DNA of 64,000 bases from Sarcomyxa edulis (Eukaryota > Basidiomycota > Agaricomycetes > Agaricales > Mycenaceae), in the NCBI GenBank assembly GCA_009761415.1, contig QUOL01000003.1, positions 124,001-188,000 of the forward strand, read 5' to 3'. Positions 22,807 through 34,390 of this stretch are shown here, piece by piece. The notes below the pieces were generated by a model, which had not been told where the DNA came from, did no database searches, and was given only the letters and a program-made list of their open reading frames with translations. The position numbers and the translations under genes are program-made. Each line of letters starts with the position of its first letter. Position 1 is the stretch's first letter.

Positions 22807-23942
22807 ATGCCATGGCAGGAGGAGAAAGTGGAAATTGAATTGTTGCACAAGTTCCCACGGCTGATGTTCGTTCGACGATGTGCTCGCTGGCTTCTCGCCA
22901 AGATAACCGCAAAAACTCAACAATTCCTCCTTCAAATCCTTTCGGCGGGTCCAATTCCACGCCATGTCGGCTTCGTTATGGACGGTAACCGACGATATGC
23001 CAGGAAACACAACAAGAAAGTCGTGGAAGGTCATACAGAGGGTTTCACTACTCTGCGGCGCGTACGTCGACTCTTCTCATCGTGGTGGCGATTGATACTC
23101 ATTATTCGGTGATTTGATAGATGCTGGAAATATGTCTTCGTATGAATGTACACTGCGTGACTGTGTATGCGTTTTCCATCGAGAACTTCAAACGATCACC
23201 CGACGAAGTAAACGCGCTGATGGCTTTAGCTGGACAGAAACTCGCAGAGTTGACTCGACATGGGTGAGTACACTCTGTGTTATAGTCAGACGCGCCCTAA
23301 CGGTTTTATAGAGATCTCCTAGATCAATACGGCGTGCGACTGAATGTCCTTGGAAAAACAGAACTTCTCCCTCTTGCCGTTCAGCAGGAGGTCAGAAAAG
23401 CAGAGGATATGACACGTCATAACAATCGGTACGTCTATTTGTCCAGATTCTCTGGTGACTCCCTGTTCTCATTTGAATCTAGCGCGGTTCTCAACTTATG
23501 TATGCCATATACGTCACGAGACGAGATTACTACTGCGGTCCAGTCCGCTGTACGCCTCGCCTCAACTCAGAGTTCACAACCGTGGGTCTACTTCCCCTTT
23601 CGATGCCTTGACTGTACTCATACCAGGGTGCAAGTAGTGAGATATCGGACAAGGATATCGATGCTCAACTCATGACATCGCTAGTCGGAAGTCCACCTTT
23701 GGACATACTCGTCCGAACGAGTGGCGTGAAGCGCCTCAGTGATTTCTTGCTTTGGCAGGTATGAGCCCCGCAATTGATGCGTTGTCCGTTCCCCTCTGAT
23801 GAGAACGTTCTCTTTTTAGTGTTCCGAAGACACACAACTACAATTCATCCCAACTTACTGGCCAGACTTTGGGTTGTTAGATTTCATTCCTGTCATTCTG
23901 GATTATCAGAGGAAGATATGGTCCAGAAAATTGTCTTTGTGA
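22807..23942 (+). CDS. RER2: cis-prenyltransferase (dehydrodolichyl diphosphate synthase)
   Basis: Catalytic subunit-type cis-prenyltransferase that extends farnesyl diphosphate with isopentenyl units to make dehydrodolichyl diphosphate, the ER lipid carrier for N-glycosylation and GPI synthesis. Six exons (22807-23061, 23121-23263, 23312-23428, 23483-23581, 23635-23758, 23820-23942) sum to 286 aa. Key motifs: [18 protein letters not shown] with the catalytic Asp of [49 protein letters not shown], and the C-terminal [20 protein letters not shown] followed by [11 protein letters not shown] hydrophobic helix precedes the active site. Presence of DGNRR and RTSG-x-x-RLS-x-F argues for the active Rer2/Srt1-type subunit rather than Nus1. 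The acceptor before PSEISDKD is the least certain junction. Confidence 0.9.
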
Positions 23943-24358
23943 TGTATTTATCCATGTTCTAAATCGCATCAGTACAAAAACTAAGTTGCAGATGTGACTT
24001 CAGAATTCAACCAAGCTCATGGCAGGTAGCCCATCAATCATCTCAATATTTTTGAGGTTGTACATTCCAGGCAGGCAAGTAACACCTGTGACACAGAGTC
24101 ACGGCCATGCCAAGGGCGTTGCATCACATGAGCAAACAACGCCTGCGTCAAAACTGCTGTTGTCACAGAGCCGACTGACCGGTTTGTCAACGAGGTCGAG
24201 TCAAAATTGGATCCGTCAGCCCGGTGGCACGCGTTCTCACCACTCGGCGCACGTGTATACGCGGACGAACGGCATAGATCCGCACGAAATATATAAATAT
24301 TGAGCAGACTGTGAGTATAGTGTAGCACCTCAATTACCTCCTCGATAAACGCCTACTC
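23943..24358. other. intergenic, promoter of SDR copy 1
   Basis: No gene seen. The right end holds a TATA-like box at 24292-24299. Confidence 0.5.
24292..24299 (+). promoter_or_regulatory. TATA-like box
   Basis: TATAAATA, 67 bp upstream of the ATG at 24359 of the first reductase gene. Confidence 0.5.
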
Positions 24359-25838
24359 ATGCCTATCATTTCTCCTCACAGCAAGGTCCTGGTAACCGGA
24401 GCGAATGGCTTCATATCGGCGTGGGTGATCGATACACTGCTCGAAAGGGGACACTCAGTGCGCGGTGCGGTTCGTTCGGAGGCCAAGGGAATACATTTGA
24501 AGAAAATTTTCGAAAAGTATGGAGATAAGTTCGAGATCGTTATCGTCCCAGATATTGCTAGGGTATGTCTTGTGCCTCTTGGAATGAAGGTAGTACAGGA
24601 GAATATTCATTTGAATTTTTTTGACACAGGAAGGAGCCTTTGACCAAGCGGTCAAGGGCGTGGATGCTGTCGAGCATATTGCATCGCCAGTCACTATGAC
24701 GTCTTCCGATCCGCAAGGTGATTACTCGCATCTCGACAGACATCCGTCGGTATGCTGATCGTCAGAATCACAGACTTGATCGTTCCAGCTTTGAAAGGAA
24801 CGCTCGGGGTTCTGCAGAGCGCTCTCAAATATGGGTCAGTGGACGCAGAGCTCTCTTCTTGTACTCGGACTAATTGGCATAGTTCAGACCCACGATTAAA
24901 CGAATCGTGATAACTTCTTCCCTTGCCACTCTTATGCGTCTCTCTGCCACTCCATTAAAGTTCACAGAATCGGACTGGAATGAGGAATCGATCAAAGAAG
25001 TCGAAGAGAAGGGAAAAGACTCGTCTCCCATGGACCAATATAAGGCTTCAAAGACTCTCGCCGAAAGAGGTAGGCTCGATGTTTCTTGTAACGAGAAGTT
25101 TTACCTGATCAAAGCGTTCGTCATACTACTCTTTATAGCTGCATGGGACTTTTACGCCGAACATAAGGACTCGGTGGGCTGGGATCTCGTAGTCATTCAT
25201 CCTCCTTGGGTATGATGCACGCGCCCAGACCTTGTATCTCGCTTTGCTAATCTTACATGCATGTCATAGGTCTTCGGTCCTGTCCTACACGAAGCGCCGA
25301 ATGTCGAGTCCCTCAACGCATCTATGCTGGAGTGGGGCAAAGTCATTCTACTTCCAGATTCAGGCGAGAAGACCCTCGAGGATCTGGCTACCCAGGGCAC
25401 TTCATGGGTTGACGTGCGTGACCTGGCTGAAGCTCATGTAAGATCCTTGGAAAGGGAAGAAGCTGGAGGCCAGAGATTTTTCGTTTCCTCAGGTGCGTGC
25501 GAAAGACCTGAAGGAGAGGAGAATATTTACTGACATTTTCTCTGACTCACAGAAGCTTTCAAGTGGCAGGACTGGAGTGCGTACTCGTTCGTCTATTTTT
25601 TTTGCCTATGTTCTGACTTACTTTACGTCCTCAAGTCGACGCTGCAAACTCGCTCTCGCCGTCACCCATCCCGTCGCATCCTTCCCTTCCAAAAGGCAAT
25701 CCTGGTGCAGGAGCAAACGCGGTCAATATGTTCGAATTTGACCACTCCAAAGCCGTACGCATTCTGGGATTGACGTTCAGAACAAAAGAGGAGACGACCA
25801 GGGATGTCTTAGCTGATTTCGAGAAGAGAGGATGGTAG
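24359..25838 (+). CDS. extended SDR reductase, copy 1 of tandem pair
   Basis: NAD(P)-dependent extended short-chain dehydrogenase of the dihydroflavonol reductase/Gre2-like type, which reduces aldehydes or ketones. Eight exons (24359-24562, 24630-24717, 24774-24834, 24888-25069, 25139-25209, 25270-25492, 25553-25576, 25636-25838) close to 351 aa. The Rossmann motif is KVLVTGANGFISAWVIDTLL; RGHSVRGAVRS follows the second strand. Then come VDAVEHIASPVT, IVITSSLATL, the catalytic Tyr/Lys in QYKASKTLAE (YxxxK), LVVIHPPWVFGP, SWVDVRDLAEAHV and a C-terminal TFRTKEETTRDVLADF. All catalytic elements are intact. One exon is only 24 nt. The adjacent copy at 26091 shares every intron. Substrate unknown; detoxifying carbonyl reduction or a role in secondary metabolism are possibilities. 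Confidence 0.9.
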
Positions 25839-25985
25839 ATGTGTGCTTTCAAGTTCTAGCAGCCGCAACTGGCCAAAGGTAGATCAGTAACGAACGCGAT
25901 GAGATTAGCTGAAATAATATTGAAGTAGAAGAAAAACGGAAGAAATGCAAGCAAATCACGAGGCTACATTGATAATCACAAGTGC

Positions 25986-25994
25986 TATATATAT
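25986..25994 (+). promoter_or_regulatory. TATA-like box
   Basis: TATATATAT, 105 bp upstream of the ATG at 26091 of the second reductase gene. Confidence 0.45.
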
Positions 25995-26090
25995 GGATTC
26001 TCGTCTCTATTTATGTCGATCGTGCAATGCTGAGTAAGTGCTGAACTCACTTCTCCCCCCCTTCAGTACCGCGTAAGTCAATTCTAACCA

Positions 26091-27553
26091 ATGCATGTTG
26101 TTTCGTCGCATAGCAAAGTTCTTGTGACTGGTGCAAATGGATTCATATCGGTATGGATAATCGATACGTTGCTTCGAAGGGGACACTCAGTCCGCGGTGC
26201 GGTTCGTTCGGAGGAGAAAGGAGTCCATCTGAAGAAAGTATTCGAGCAATATGGAGATAGGTTCGAGATTGTTGTCGTGCAAGACATCGCGAAGGTCCGA
26301 CTTTTGCCTTTCCTACGAAGACAGCGCTTACTCGAAATTAACACAGGAAGGAGCCTTTGATGATGCGGTCAAGGGCGTGTATGCTGTCGAGCATGTTGCA
26401 TCGCCAGTCACTTTGACGTCTACCGACCCGCAAGGTGAGTATGCCCATCAAGACATGTCCATTGATACGCTGATCGTCTGCATTTCAGATTTGATTGTGC
26501 CAGCTCTGAAAGGGACCCTTGGGGTTCTGCAGAGCGCTCTCACTCACGGGTCAGTATGCACAAACCATTGATACCTCAAACTAACTCGCATATTATAGAC
26601 CCACGATCAAAAGAATTGTGATAACCTCTTCCCTTTCGACTGTTATCCATGTTTCTCCTACTCCGAAGAAGTTTTCGGAAGTAGACTGGAACGAGCAATC
26701 GATAAAGGAAGTTGAAGAGAAAGGGAAAGACGCAGCTTTCATACATCAGTATGGGGCTTCAAAGACTCTTGCTGAAAGAGGTAGGCTCATTCCAGGATTG
26801 TGTCCATGTTATGCGCGAGCTGACATTCGTATACTTGATATAGCTGCTTGGGACTTCTACGCTAAACATAAAGATTCAGTAGAGTGGGATCTCGTAGTGA
26901 TCCATCCTCCTTGGGTACGGTACACATACGTCTTACCTTGCATCGCTGATCTTACATGACATGATGCATATGCACGATAGGTATTTGGACCCATCCTACA
27001 TGAAGCGCCGAATATGGAGTCACTGGGCACGTCTATGTCGGAGTGGGCAAAGGTCGTGCTCCTTCCAGATTCAGGCGGAAAAAGCCTCGAGGATTTGTCT
27101 ACTCAGGGAACCTCGTGGATTGACGTGCGTGACCTGGCTGAAGCTCATGTACGATCCCTGGAAAGGGAAGAAGCGGGTGGTCAAAGGATAATCGTTTCTT
27201 CAGGTGCGTGCGAGGGATTCCAAGAAGACCAGTTATTGAGCTGACGCCTCTCCCCAATTTACAGAACCTTTCAAGTGGCAAGATTGGAGTGCGTACTGGC
27301 TATGTTTTTATATCTCTCTATCCCATTCTGAATTGCTCTGTGTGCTGAAGTCGACGTTGCAAACTCGCTCTCGCCATCGCCTATTCCGTCGCATCCTTCA
27401 CTTCCAAAGGGCAATCCTGGTGCAGGAGCGAAAGCAATCAACATGTTTGAATTTGACCACTCCAAAGGCGTACGCATTCTAGGTTTGACGTTCAGAACCA
27501 AGGAGGAAACGACTAGAGACATTTTAGCTGATTTTGAAACAAGAGGATGGTAG
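26091..27553 (+). CDS. extended SDR reductase, copy 2 of tandem pair
   Basis: Tandem paralogue of the preceding reductase with the same exon structure, including the 24-nt exon. It has the intact Rossmann motif KVLVTGANGFISVWIIDTLL, VKGVYAVEHVASPVTLTSTD, IVITSSLSTVIHVSPTPKKF, the catalytic YGASKTLAE (YxxxK), LVVIHPPWVFGP, SWIDVRDLAEAHVRSLEREE and the end TFRTKEETTRDILADFETRG. Coding exons are much better conserved between the copies than introns, so selection acts on both. Differences cluster around the putative substrate loop (KDAAFIHQYGASK here against KDSSPMDQYKASK) and the helix after the second strand, which could alter substrate choice. The 3' end lies 144 bp from that of the convergent MIOS gene. 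Confidence 0.9.
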
Positions 27554-27697
27554 ACGCGAACTCTTGAGGTTGGAGTTCAATCTGCAACTGGTTGATTAAA
27601 GGGTACAGAGATCAGCAACAAAAGAGATAAGATTAATCAGAATAACATTAGGAGATCATGTAAAGTAGAAAACGAAAACCGTTCAATCGATGCAAGG

Positions 27698-30600
27698 CTA
27701 GAACTCGTCAGCACACCGACAATCACAATCAGCTACAGCACAAGTGCTATGCGACCGTGAATTGTCATCTCCAAAGAACCAGTCAAGTAGATGAGAGGCG
27801 TGACCACCGTGCCGACACGTTTGGCAGATGACGATAGCGTCGTCAATAGTATCTAGAAGCAAGCCATTAACGACAGATAGAATATTTGAAAAGCGATATG
27901 CACCTTTGTACTGGGAGCGAGTAAGTTCAGCTTCACGCGGGGCATCTTGCACGATACCGAGCGTCATCAGACATATAGAACAACGAGGGAGGGATCTGCC
28001 ACAATTAGGGCATCCGGTCGCCTGTGCCATATATTAGCTCGATTCAGGGTGATAGGAAGAACAATGACGTACTCGGGTCTGCATGGCAGCATAGTGTGGC
28101 AAGGTGATTGCCTTACTACAATAATGACACCGAATAAGAATCTGGCGAGGTGCCCATTCATACTGCCGAGGAAGATCCCCATTTTGTACAGCTTCCTGGA
28201 TGATTTGTCCGCGCTCGACGTCAAACTTGACCCGATGATGATGAAGCTTGAAGCCATCAAGCAGATCACGATATGCGTCGAGCCAACGTTCAGCGCGAGG
28301 ATCTGAGAATTTGGAGGGACAAACGTAGGACGATAAAATTGTCGCCGTCTGAATGTCCCCCGTGCGATCCACGTAGCTTTGCAAAGCCTCCATGCCCGAT
28401 CTTGTCAAGCCAGTAACTATGATGGCGTCAATGTCACCTCGTCCACTTGATATATCAGCGGTTCTTCGCAGGTAGGAGGATAATGCCGTGTCGTCAAGGA
28501 ATTGGAATGCAATGGCAAGTCGTTCACGGAATGGAAGCACTTCTTCTTCCAAAACTTCCGTCCAGTCACCCGAGATTAAGTGCGTGAGCATGGCGCGGAA
28601 GTATGGATCTTGGAGTCGGACAATCAAACGTTCGCAGTGTGCCCGCAGGTCAGAATTTTTTGTCGACCCAGAGCCCTGGGGAATCAGAGCAGCGAGAGTT
28701 CCTGACATCATATGATCCGACTCATCTATACATCACGTTGCATTAGCCACGGTCAAATAGACCAAGAATGTGGAAGGACGGCTGACCCTCGCTCCGCATA
28801 AGGAGCTCGACAGCTTTGTAGTATTGTCGAGTGAAAACTAGCCAACAGGCTGCACGAGAATATTTGCGGTCTTTTTCCCACCTAAGAGGCTCGAAGTTAG
28901 GATACAAAACTCGGATATATGGAGTGAAATGACTGGACTTCTTTATTATGTTCGTCATATCTTCCTCTCTGAGACTCCACCCACAAAGTTGAAGGGCGAT
29001 CTGTCTTTGAAGGAGCTTGCTTGTCGATACGGGAGGTTTCCAAGCTGATTTATTGGCACCGGTTCGGATAGCTAGAGCTACGATAGCTTCGTGGAAATTG
29101 CCGTACAAGTTGTCTGCAGGAGACTGGGCGCGACGAGATCCGTAAGGGTCATTGGTGGCATTCGGTACATCTAGTGTATCCCGATGCACTGGGGGTGCCA
29201 GGTCAATGTCGGGTAGCGGTGGAAAACCTTCCCAGATACCCAGGAGACCTTCATACGAGAAATCAAAACCGTGCATCCTAGGCGTTGGGACACAGAAAAG
29301 CCCTTTGGAGTCTAAGGAGAGGACTGTCAATCGAGAAAGCACGATACTAGAACATCAAGCCGTCATACGATTTATCCAAGACCACAATTCTGACAGAACT
29401 CGTGTTGACTGGTCATGAGGTTCATCTTGTATCAAACTGACATTATGTTCGGGCTGTGAGGAGGTAGTGGGGTCAGTATGCCATGTTTGATTTGTGGAAG
29501 AGCCATGAGCGCACATTGCTGATCCCGTATCCAAGAACAGTTCTACGCCTCATTATCATCGAAACGTCCTCCTCTACAATGCGATTGATGGCTTTTGAAA
29601 CGTGATGTCTTTTGTCATTCCTGCTGGAACTCTTGTCTTGGCCACGAGCCTCAAGGCGTGGCCGTATCTTGGTCGGGGTGCTTTCATGATGCGATGAAGC
29701 CTCCACGTCAGGAGGTTGACGGGAACGTGAACGAGACGCCATACTGCTAGCGCCATTTAGGAGACGTCCGTAGTTCCGCTTCGAGGAGGGACTATACCCT
29801 CTTGTCTTGAGTTTGCCATCCGCAGATCCAGCAGGTCTAGTTGCAGCCAGATTTGCGGGAGCTGGAGCTGGTGTACTAGTGCTTAGCGCTGGGAAGCCAT
29901 CTTCGTCTCCTCGCCCGAATAAGGGCGTGGGGTCATACGGCTTACCGGGAGCACGACCACGTACAATCGACTCTCCTCGACCTACCACTGTGCCACGTTG
30001 TGAGCCCGTGGATTCGTCGTATTCGTAATGCGGATTCAATGAAGTATCCCATGGGTCAGGTGGTGGGCCTGTCTGGTGGAACCCACTGATGACTTTGCAG
30101 GATAGGCCTACGCCGAGAGCCAAGTCACCACGGCTACTCCATACAGATTGTTTCGGCGTGTCATAGACGGAATGTAGTTCTAAATCACCGTCTCTATTGA
30201 CGACCATGACGTTGGAAGCCAGTGGATGTGCTTGAGAGCTCGGGACGAGCGCAAAGGATGAAAGAGACGGAAGAAAATTCCTTGCTACACGAAGAATGTC
30301 GAATCAAGATAAGCGAAGGTGAGAAAGTAAAGAATAGTACCCACTCCTGCGAGTATTGGAGAGGACCAACGATGGGATCTCTGATTCTCTGGGAGTCTGT
30401 GGGTATGCGTTCGATCCTGCAGTCCAAGGTAAATTCGCCCACGACATTCTGGTCGCTCTATTAGACATTGATGACGCGTCCTTGCCATCAGAAGAGCTAT
30501 CTCTGGTGTACGCCTGGGCGCTTGTTAGACTCCAAAATCTCACATATCCCGAGTCCTTCTCCAGCGTTGCCAATGTCCCACTTCTAGTCCTGGAAAACTC

Positions 30601-31513
30601 GATTGAGGCATAGGAAGAGTTCGGACGGATCCGAGCACCATCAGCCACAGCATCCTTTTCACTGAAGGTGACCAGAGGATGAGGAAGTTTTCGTGCGTCC
30701 CATATAGTCACAACGTTGTCGCCGAAGCATCCAAAACGATTAGGATCGAATGGATCGGTTGCGATTCCTTGCACCTTTGACGGAACATTGGTAGTTGATG
30801 GAACGGAGCTGCGGAGGTCAAACAATCGAAGCCATCGGTGAGAGATTCCTGCCAAAAGTAGATTCGTAGATTGAGGAAGAAAAGACAGACATGAAACGAT
30901 TTCGGTCGAGGCGTGTTGCTGGAGAATTTTCGGATCTATCCTGTGTGGTATTTCGCCCCGAGGGATCTGAGGTTGAGGACGTGATGGAAGTGACAACCCT
31001 GACGCAGCTGGTAAAGACAAAGATGGGTACATAGTGTTGATATCCCATATCACCAGACTACAGTCCCCTCTTACTTTGTCCAGACCAACTGCCAGGTAAT
31101 TGGGATCGGTGTCACAGAACGCAAGGGCGTTACAAGACCGGGAATTGCGGATAGGTAAGGATGCCTTGGGACCGCTAGTCAGGACATTATTGGCGCGTGC
31201 ATGTTTGGTCGCTTCCAGTCGAATGAGATCGACACGACCTGTACTCATCCCGACGGCCACTAGATCATCAAAAGCTTGATCTGGAGACCACGCGAAGCAC
31301 TATTCGACGTTCAATATGTGTCTGAGGCACGTACTATTTGGATTGGCAGACCTTCATTAACTGCAAATCATGTTGAGATGTAACATGCCTGATCTCCGGA
31401 TAGTCCTGAGAGCATTCGTAGAGCGTTATCTGTGACCCTCCACCGACAACAAACTTGTTTTCCTGCCGAGGATGCCATAGCAGCCGTTTTTCGTGTTGAG
31501 CCAAGCTGACCAT
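27698..31513 (-). CDS. SEA4: SEA/GATOR2 complex subunit MIOS (Sea4)
   Basis: Subunit of the SEA/GATOR2 complex on the vacuole, which relays amino-acid status to TORC1. The N-terminus reads [15 protein letters not shown] and is followed by WD40 propeller repeats ([20 protein letters not shown]-type strands ending [62 protein letters not shown]). A long helical solenoid follows, including [36 protein letters not shown] and the block [20 protein letters not shown]. The C-terminus is the Mios-type zinc domain: [41 protein letters not shown] and [14 protein letters not shown]. Domain order and zinc pairs match the family throughout. Many short introns; the exact exon set was not fully resolved. 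Yeast name Sea4, animal name MIOS. Confidence 0.9.
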
Positions 31514-31734
31514 AATGCAATGATCGCGATGCAGTATCAATACCACATCATCCGGATTGGTAGAAAGTTATTCGCGTTCAGAGACGAGTATAGAGTACTG
31601 CGTAGGGAGAGACGGCCGTAGAATCTCAAACGAGTTGGAGGACTCGAGGAGTCTGGTGCGAGACTCAGTGGCTGTACACGCCCGGCTAGCAGCCCGGGAC
31701 TCTCAGATTTTAACAGTAGTAAACTAGTCACACT

Positions 31735-31756
31735 GAGGTCACACGGCCGTGACCTC
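31735..31756. promoter_or_regulatory. perfect inverted repeat GAGGTCAC-N6-GTGACCTC
   Basis: 8-bp arms GAGGTCAC and GTGACCTC separated by ACGGCC, 222 bp upstream of the MIOS start. The layout suits a dimeric DNA-binding factor (Zn2Cys6 or bZIP class). No factor can be named from sequence alone. Confidence 0.35.
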
Positions 31757-32495
31757 CGCTCTTCTCATTAATTTTTAAAATCCAAATCGACGACCGAGTC
31801 TCCCGATTTCTCAGAGTCCCTAACTGGTTACCGCCGATTACTCTCCCCACATTACGGCATACAAAGTGAATATTTTGATCCAGCATTTTGATATACACAT
31901 CCAGGTTTGGTAGCCGTGCGTCTGTCATTCACGAAGATTCCAAGGAGTTAGGAGATGGAGGCACGGAGAGCGGACAAATATACGCTCAGGGAAAAAATAT
32001 GGCCTTGGAAAGGCGGAAACAGTCAAGGCTCGTAGATGCTCGTGTGCAGCAATCGACAGAAGCGTCGACGTCACCGGCAAACAATACAATGTTTTGGTTC
32101 CGGACGGACGGGATTGTATGACGATGCGGATGCAGCTTGCTTATGTTGTTCTACTTACTACTCTCATTGCGGCCTCAGTGTGAGATGGGAACTCTCACCA
32201 GGTGAATTTCGGATATCATTTCCGTGTTTCTGGAGCTAATTCTTGACAGGAAGACTACAGGATAAATTCAAACCAAATACATTAATGACCCGAGTGCACA
32301 AAGATGCGTTCAGCGGCGGCAAATCCTAACGCCCAAGCTGACGCCTGCTGTGCCGTGTTGATCATAGATCGTACTTTGTAAACAACCGCTTTTGCGGCTA
32401 TCTCAAAATTCTGCTTCCCGAATATGGGTACGACGCATTCGTCTGCCGCGCCCCTGTTCCAAGAATAACTCGATTTCTCATCATGTTCGACGGTC

Positions 32496-32502
32496 TATAA
32501 AG
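32496..32502 (+). promoter_or_regulatory. TATA-like box
   Basis: TATAAAG 112 bp upstream of the ATG at 32608. The paralogue at 45666 has TATATAAG 103 bp upstream of its ATG, so core promoter spacing is conserved between the two. Confidence 0.5.
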
Positions 32503-32607
32503 TGTAGCTCGAGCGAGCCGTTGTCTCTTCACGCATTCCTTGCATTCCTTCACCCCGTTTGCATTTACAGTCATCAGATTTTTGCCACACGGTATAATCT
32601 ACTCATC

Positions 32608-34173
32608 ATGAAGTCTTTCTTCTCCATAATTCCCCTCCTCGTCTCAGCGGCCTTCGCTGCACCGGCTGTTGATCTCGTTTCCAGAGACACTGTATCGGTT
32701 CACTTCACCGACACAGCTAAAACCTACTATGGCGAGGTCAGTCAATTCATCATCCCTTATGTTTTCAATTTTTTCTCAACTATATTTCATCATAGAACAT
32801 CTATATCGTCGGCAGCATTAATGAGCTAGGAAACTGGTCACCCGACTCCGCGGTATGTCCTCATCATTTTCTCCACTATACTCTTACTCAATCGTTCCTA
32901 TTTTTAAGACACTCCTCAGCGCTGCTAACTACCCAGACTGGGATGTCACCCTCAACTTGCCTTCTGACACCACCTTCCAGTACAAGTTCTTCCGCAAGCA
33001 GTCCGACGGAAGTGTACTTGCTTTCCTGTTCATGACTCATCCTGTATTGCATACTCATTTCCGCATTTCAGATTATCTGGGAACTTGACCCTAACCGTCA
33101 ATATACCACTGGTTCCTCAGGATCCGAATCGAGCACTTCCACTTTCAATGGCGCAGCCGGCACTTCCAACGGTGAGGAAGCTACCAACTTCGTGCAAGGC
33201 GATTTCTCTGTAACGGCCACGACATACTACGGCGAGGTACCTACTCCCCTCTGATCTCCCTTCCTGCATGCAGTCTGACCGAATATTGCTTATACAGAAC
33301 ATTTACCTCATCGGTAGTATCGGTGCTCTCGGAGCATGGAACCCTTCGCAAGCCGTGAGTTTAATATATCGCGCTTCTGACGTACAATATCTGACCTTTC
33401 TTGCGTTCAGATCCTCATGTCTTCGGCTGATTACCCCACCTGGAGAATTACCGTTTCCCTCCCTGCTAACACTGAATTCCAGTTCAAGTTCATCCGCAAG
33501 GGCTCTGACGGAAGTGTAAGTCTGTCTCAAGCCCCACTGCTCATACTTGTAACTAATTTAACGCTTTCAGATCACCTGGGAGAACGACCCCAACCGTGAA
33601 GACACAACTCCCTCTTCTGGCACATTCTTCTTCAAGGCAACCTTCAACGGCGTGGCTACAACATCCACTGCAGCCACAACCGCCAGCACTATCACTGCCT
33701 CTACCACCACCTCCGTGTCCGCCACAACCACCAGCACAACAACTGGCACTGTGACGACTCTGTCCACTCCTATCACCTCCACGATTACAACCCCTGTGGT
33801 CACCACCATTACTACTCCAGTCGTCAGCACTGTCACCACCCCAGTTGTCTCTACTATTACCTCTGGAACTAACACGATCACCACCACGATCACTACTCCA
33901 GTCGTTACAACGATCACTACTCCAGTAATTACCACCATTACTACTCCTGTCGTTACCACGATCACTACAACCACTGTGATACCTACCACTACCACCACCA
34001 CCACTACTCCTGCTACTACTCCTACCTCCACCACCACTACTCCTGCCACTACCACTACCTCCACCACCACTTCGACTACGACTACGACTACGACTACAAC
34101 CACTCCCGTGATCACCACTACACCGACCACCTCCTCTACCACCACCACCACGAACACCGTCACTTCCGTCTAA
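32608..34173 (+). CDS. secreted double-CBM20 protein, Thr-rich tail (copy 1)
   Basis: Secreted protein with two starch-binding (CBM20) modules and no catalytic domain. The signal peptide is MKSFFSIIPLLVSAAFAAPA. Module 1: VSVHFTDTAKTYYGENIYIV, GSINELGNWSPDSA, YPDWDVTLNLPSDTTFQYKF, then FRKQSDGS and IIWELDPNRQY. Module 2 repeats this with TATTYYGENIYLIGSIGALG, LGAWNPSQA, YPTWRITVSLPAN and ITWENDPNRE. The conserved Trp and the K-x-D-G/E-x-W-type carbohydrate contacts are recognisable. Introns cut both modules at the same points (after YYGE, before the LLS/LMS strand, after DGS), all phase 0. The C-terminal ~170 residues are almost pure Thr with Ser, Pro, Val and Ile, suited to dense O-glycosylation as a wall-spanning stalk. 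Role in binding alpha-glucan is inferred from the module. Confidence 0.88.
33650..34165 (+). repeat. Thr-codon-rich low-complexity repeat
   Basis: Imperfect short repeats of ACC/ACT/ACG codons with units such as ITTPVV, coding for the stalk of the CBM20 protein. The opposite strand is open for ~200 codons as a Val-rich artefact. Confidence 0.8.
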
Positions 34174-34390
34174 AACAAACTCCTTACTTACTATATTATA
34201 ATCCTATTTCGTGTATTCACATTGCACAACTAAATAATCACGAAAATACACTAATTAAACTGTCTGTTCAGATCGAAAAAATTTGATGTTTTCGCACATG
34301 CTTTCACAACATCTCAAGTATTGCGTTTGTCAGAGGAGATTTCAAACAATGAATACTGACAACTTGCAAAGAGAGTATTTTATTACAAAT

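Larger units (their letters stand above)
31514..32607. other. intergenic, divergent promoters of MIOS and CBM20
   Basis: No gene seen in ~1.1 kb. It holds the MIOS 5' region, the perfect inverted repeat at 31735-31756 and the TATA-like box of the CBM20 gene. Confidence 0.5.

Noticed and set aside
22777..23034. N-terminal extension of the GT25 frame by 86 codons
   Set aside because: It runs antisense through the cis-prenyltransferase first exon and puts a non-signal stretch ahead of the membrane anchor; ATG 22776 fits a type II membrane protein better.
33567..34163. 198-codon minus-strand frame, almost pure Val
   Set aside because: It is the complement of the Thr-codon repeat in CBM20 copy 1 (GTG/GTA opposite CAC/TAC-phase of ACC/ACT). 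The same artefact occurs at 46619-47260 in copy 2.
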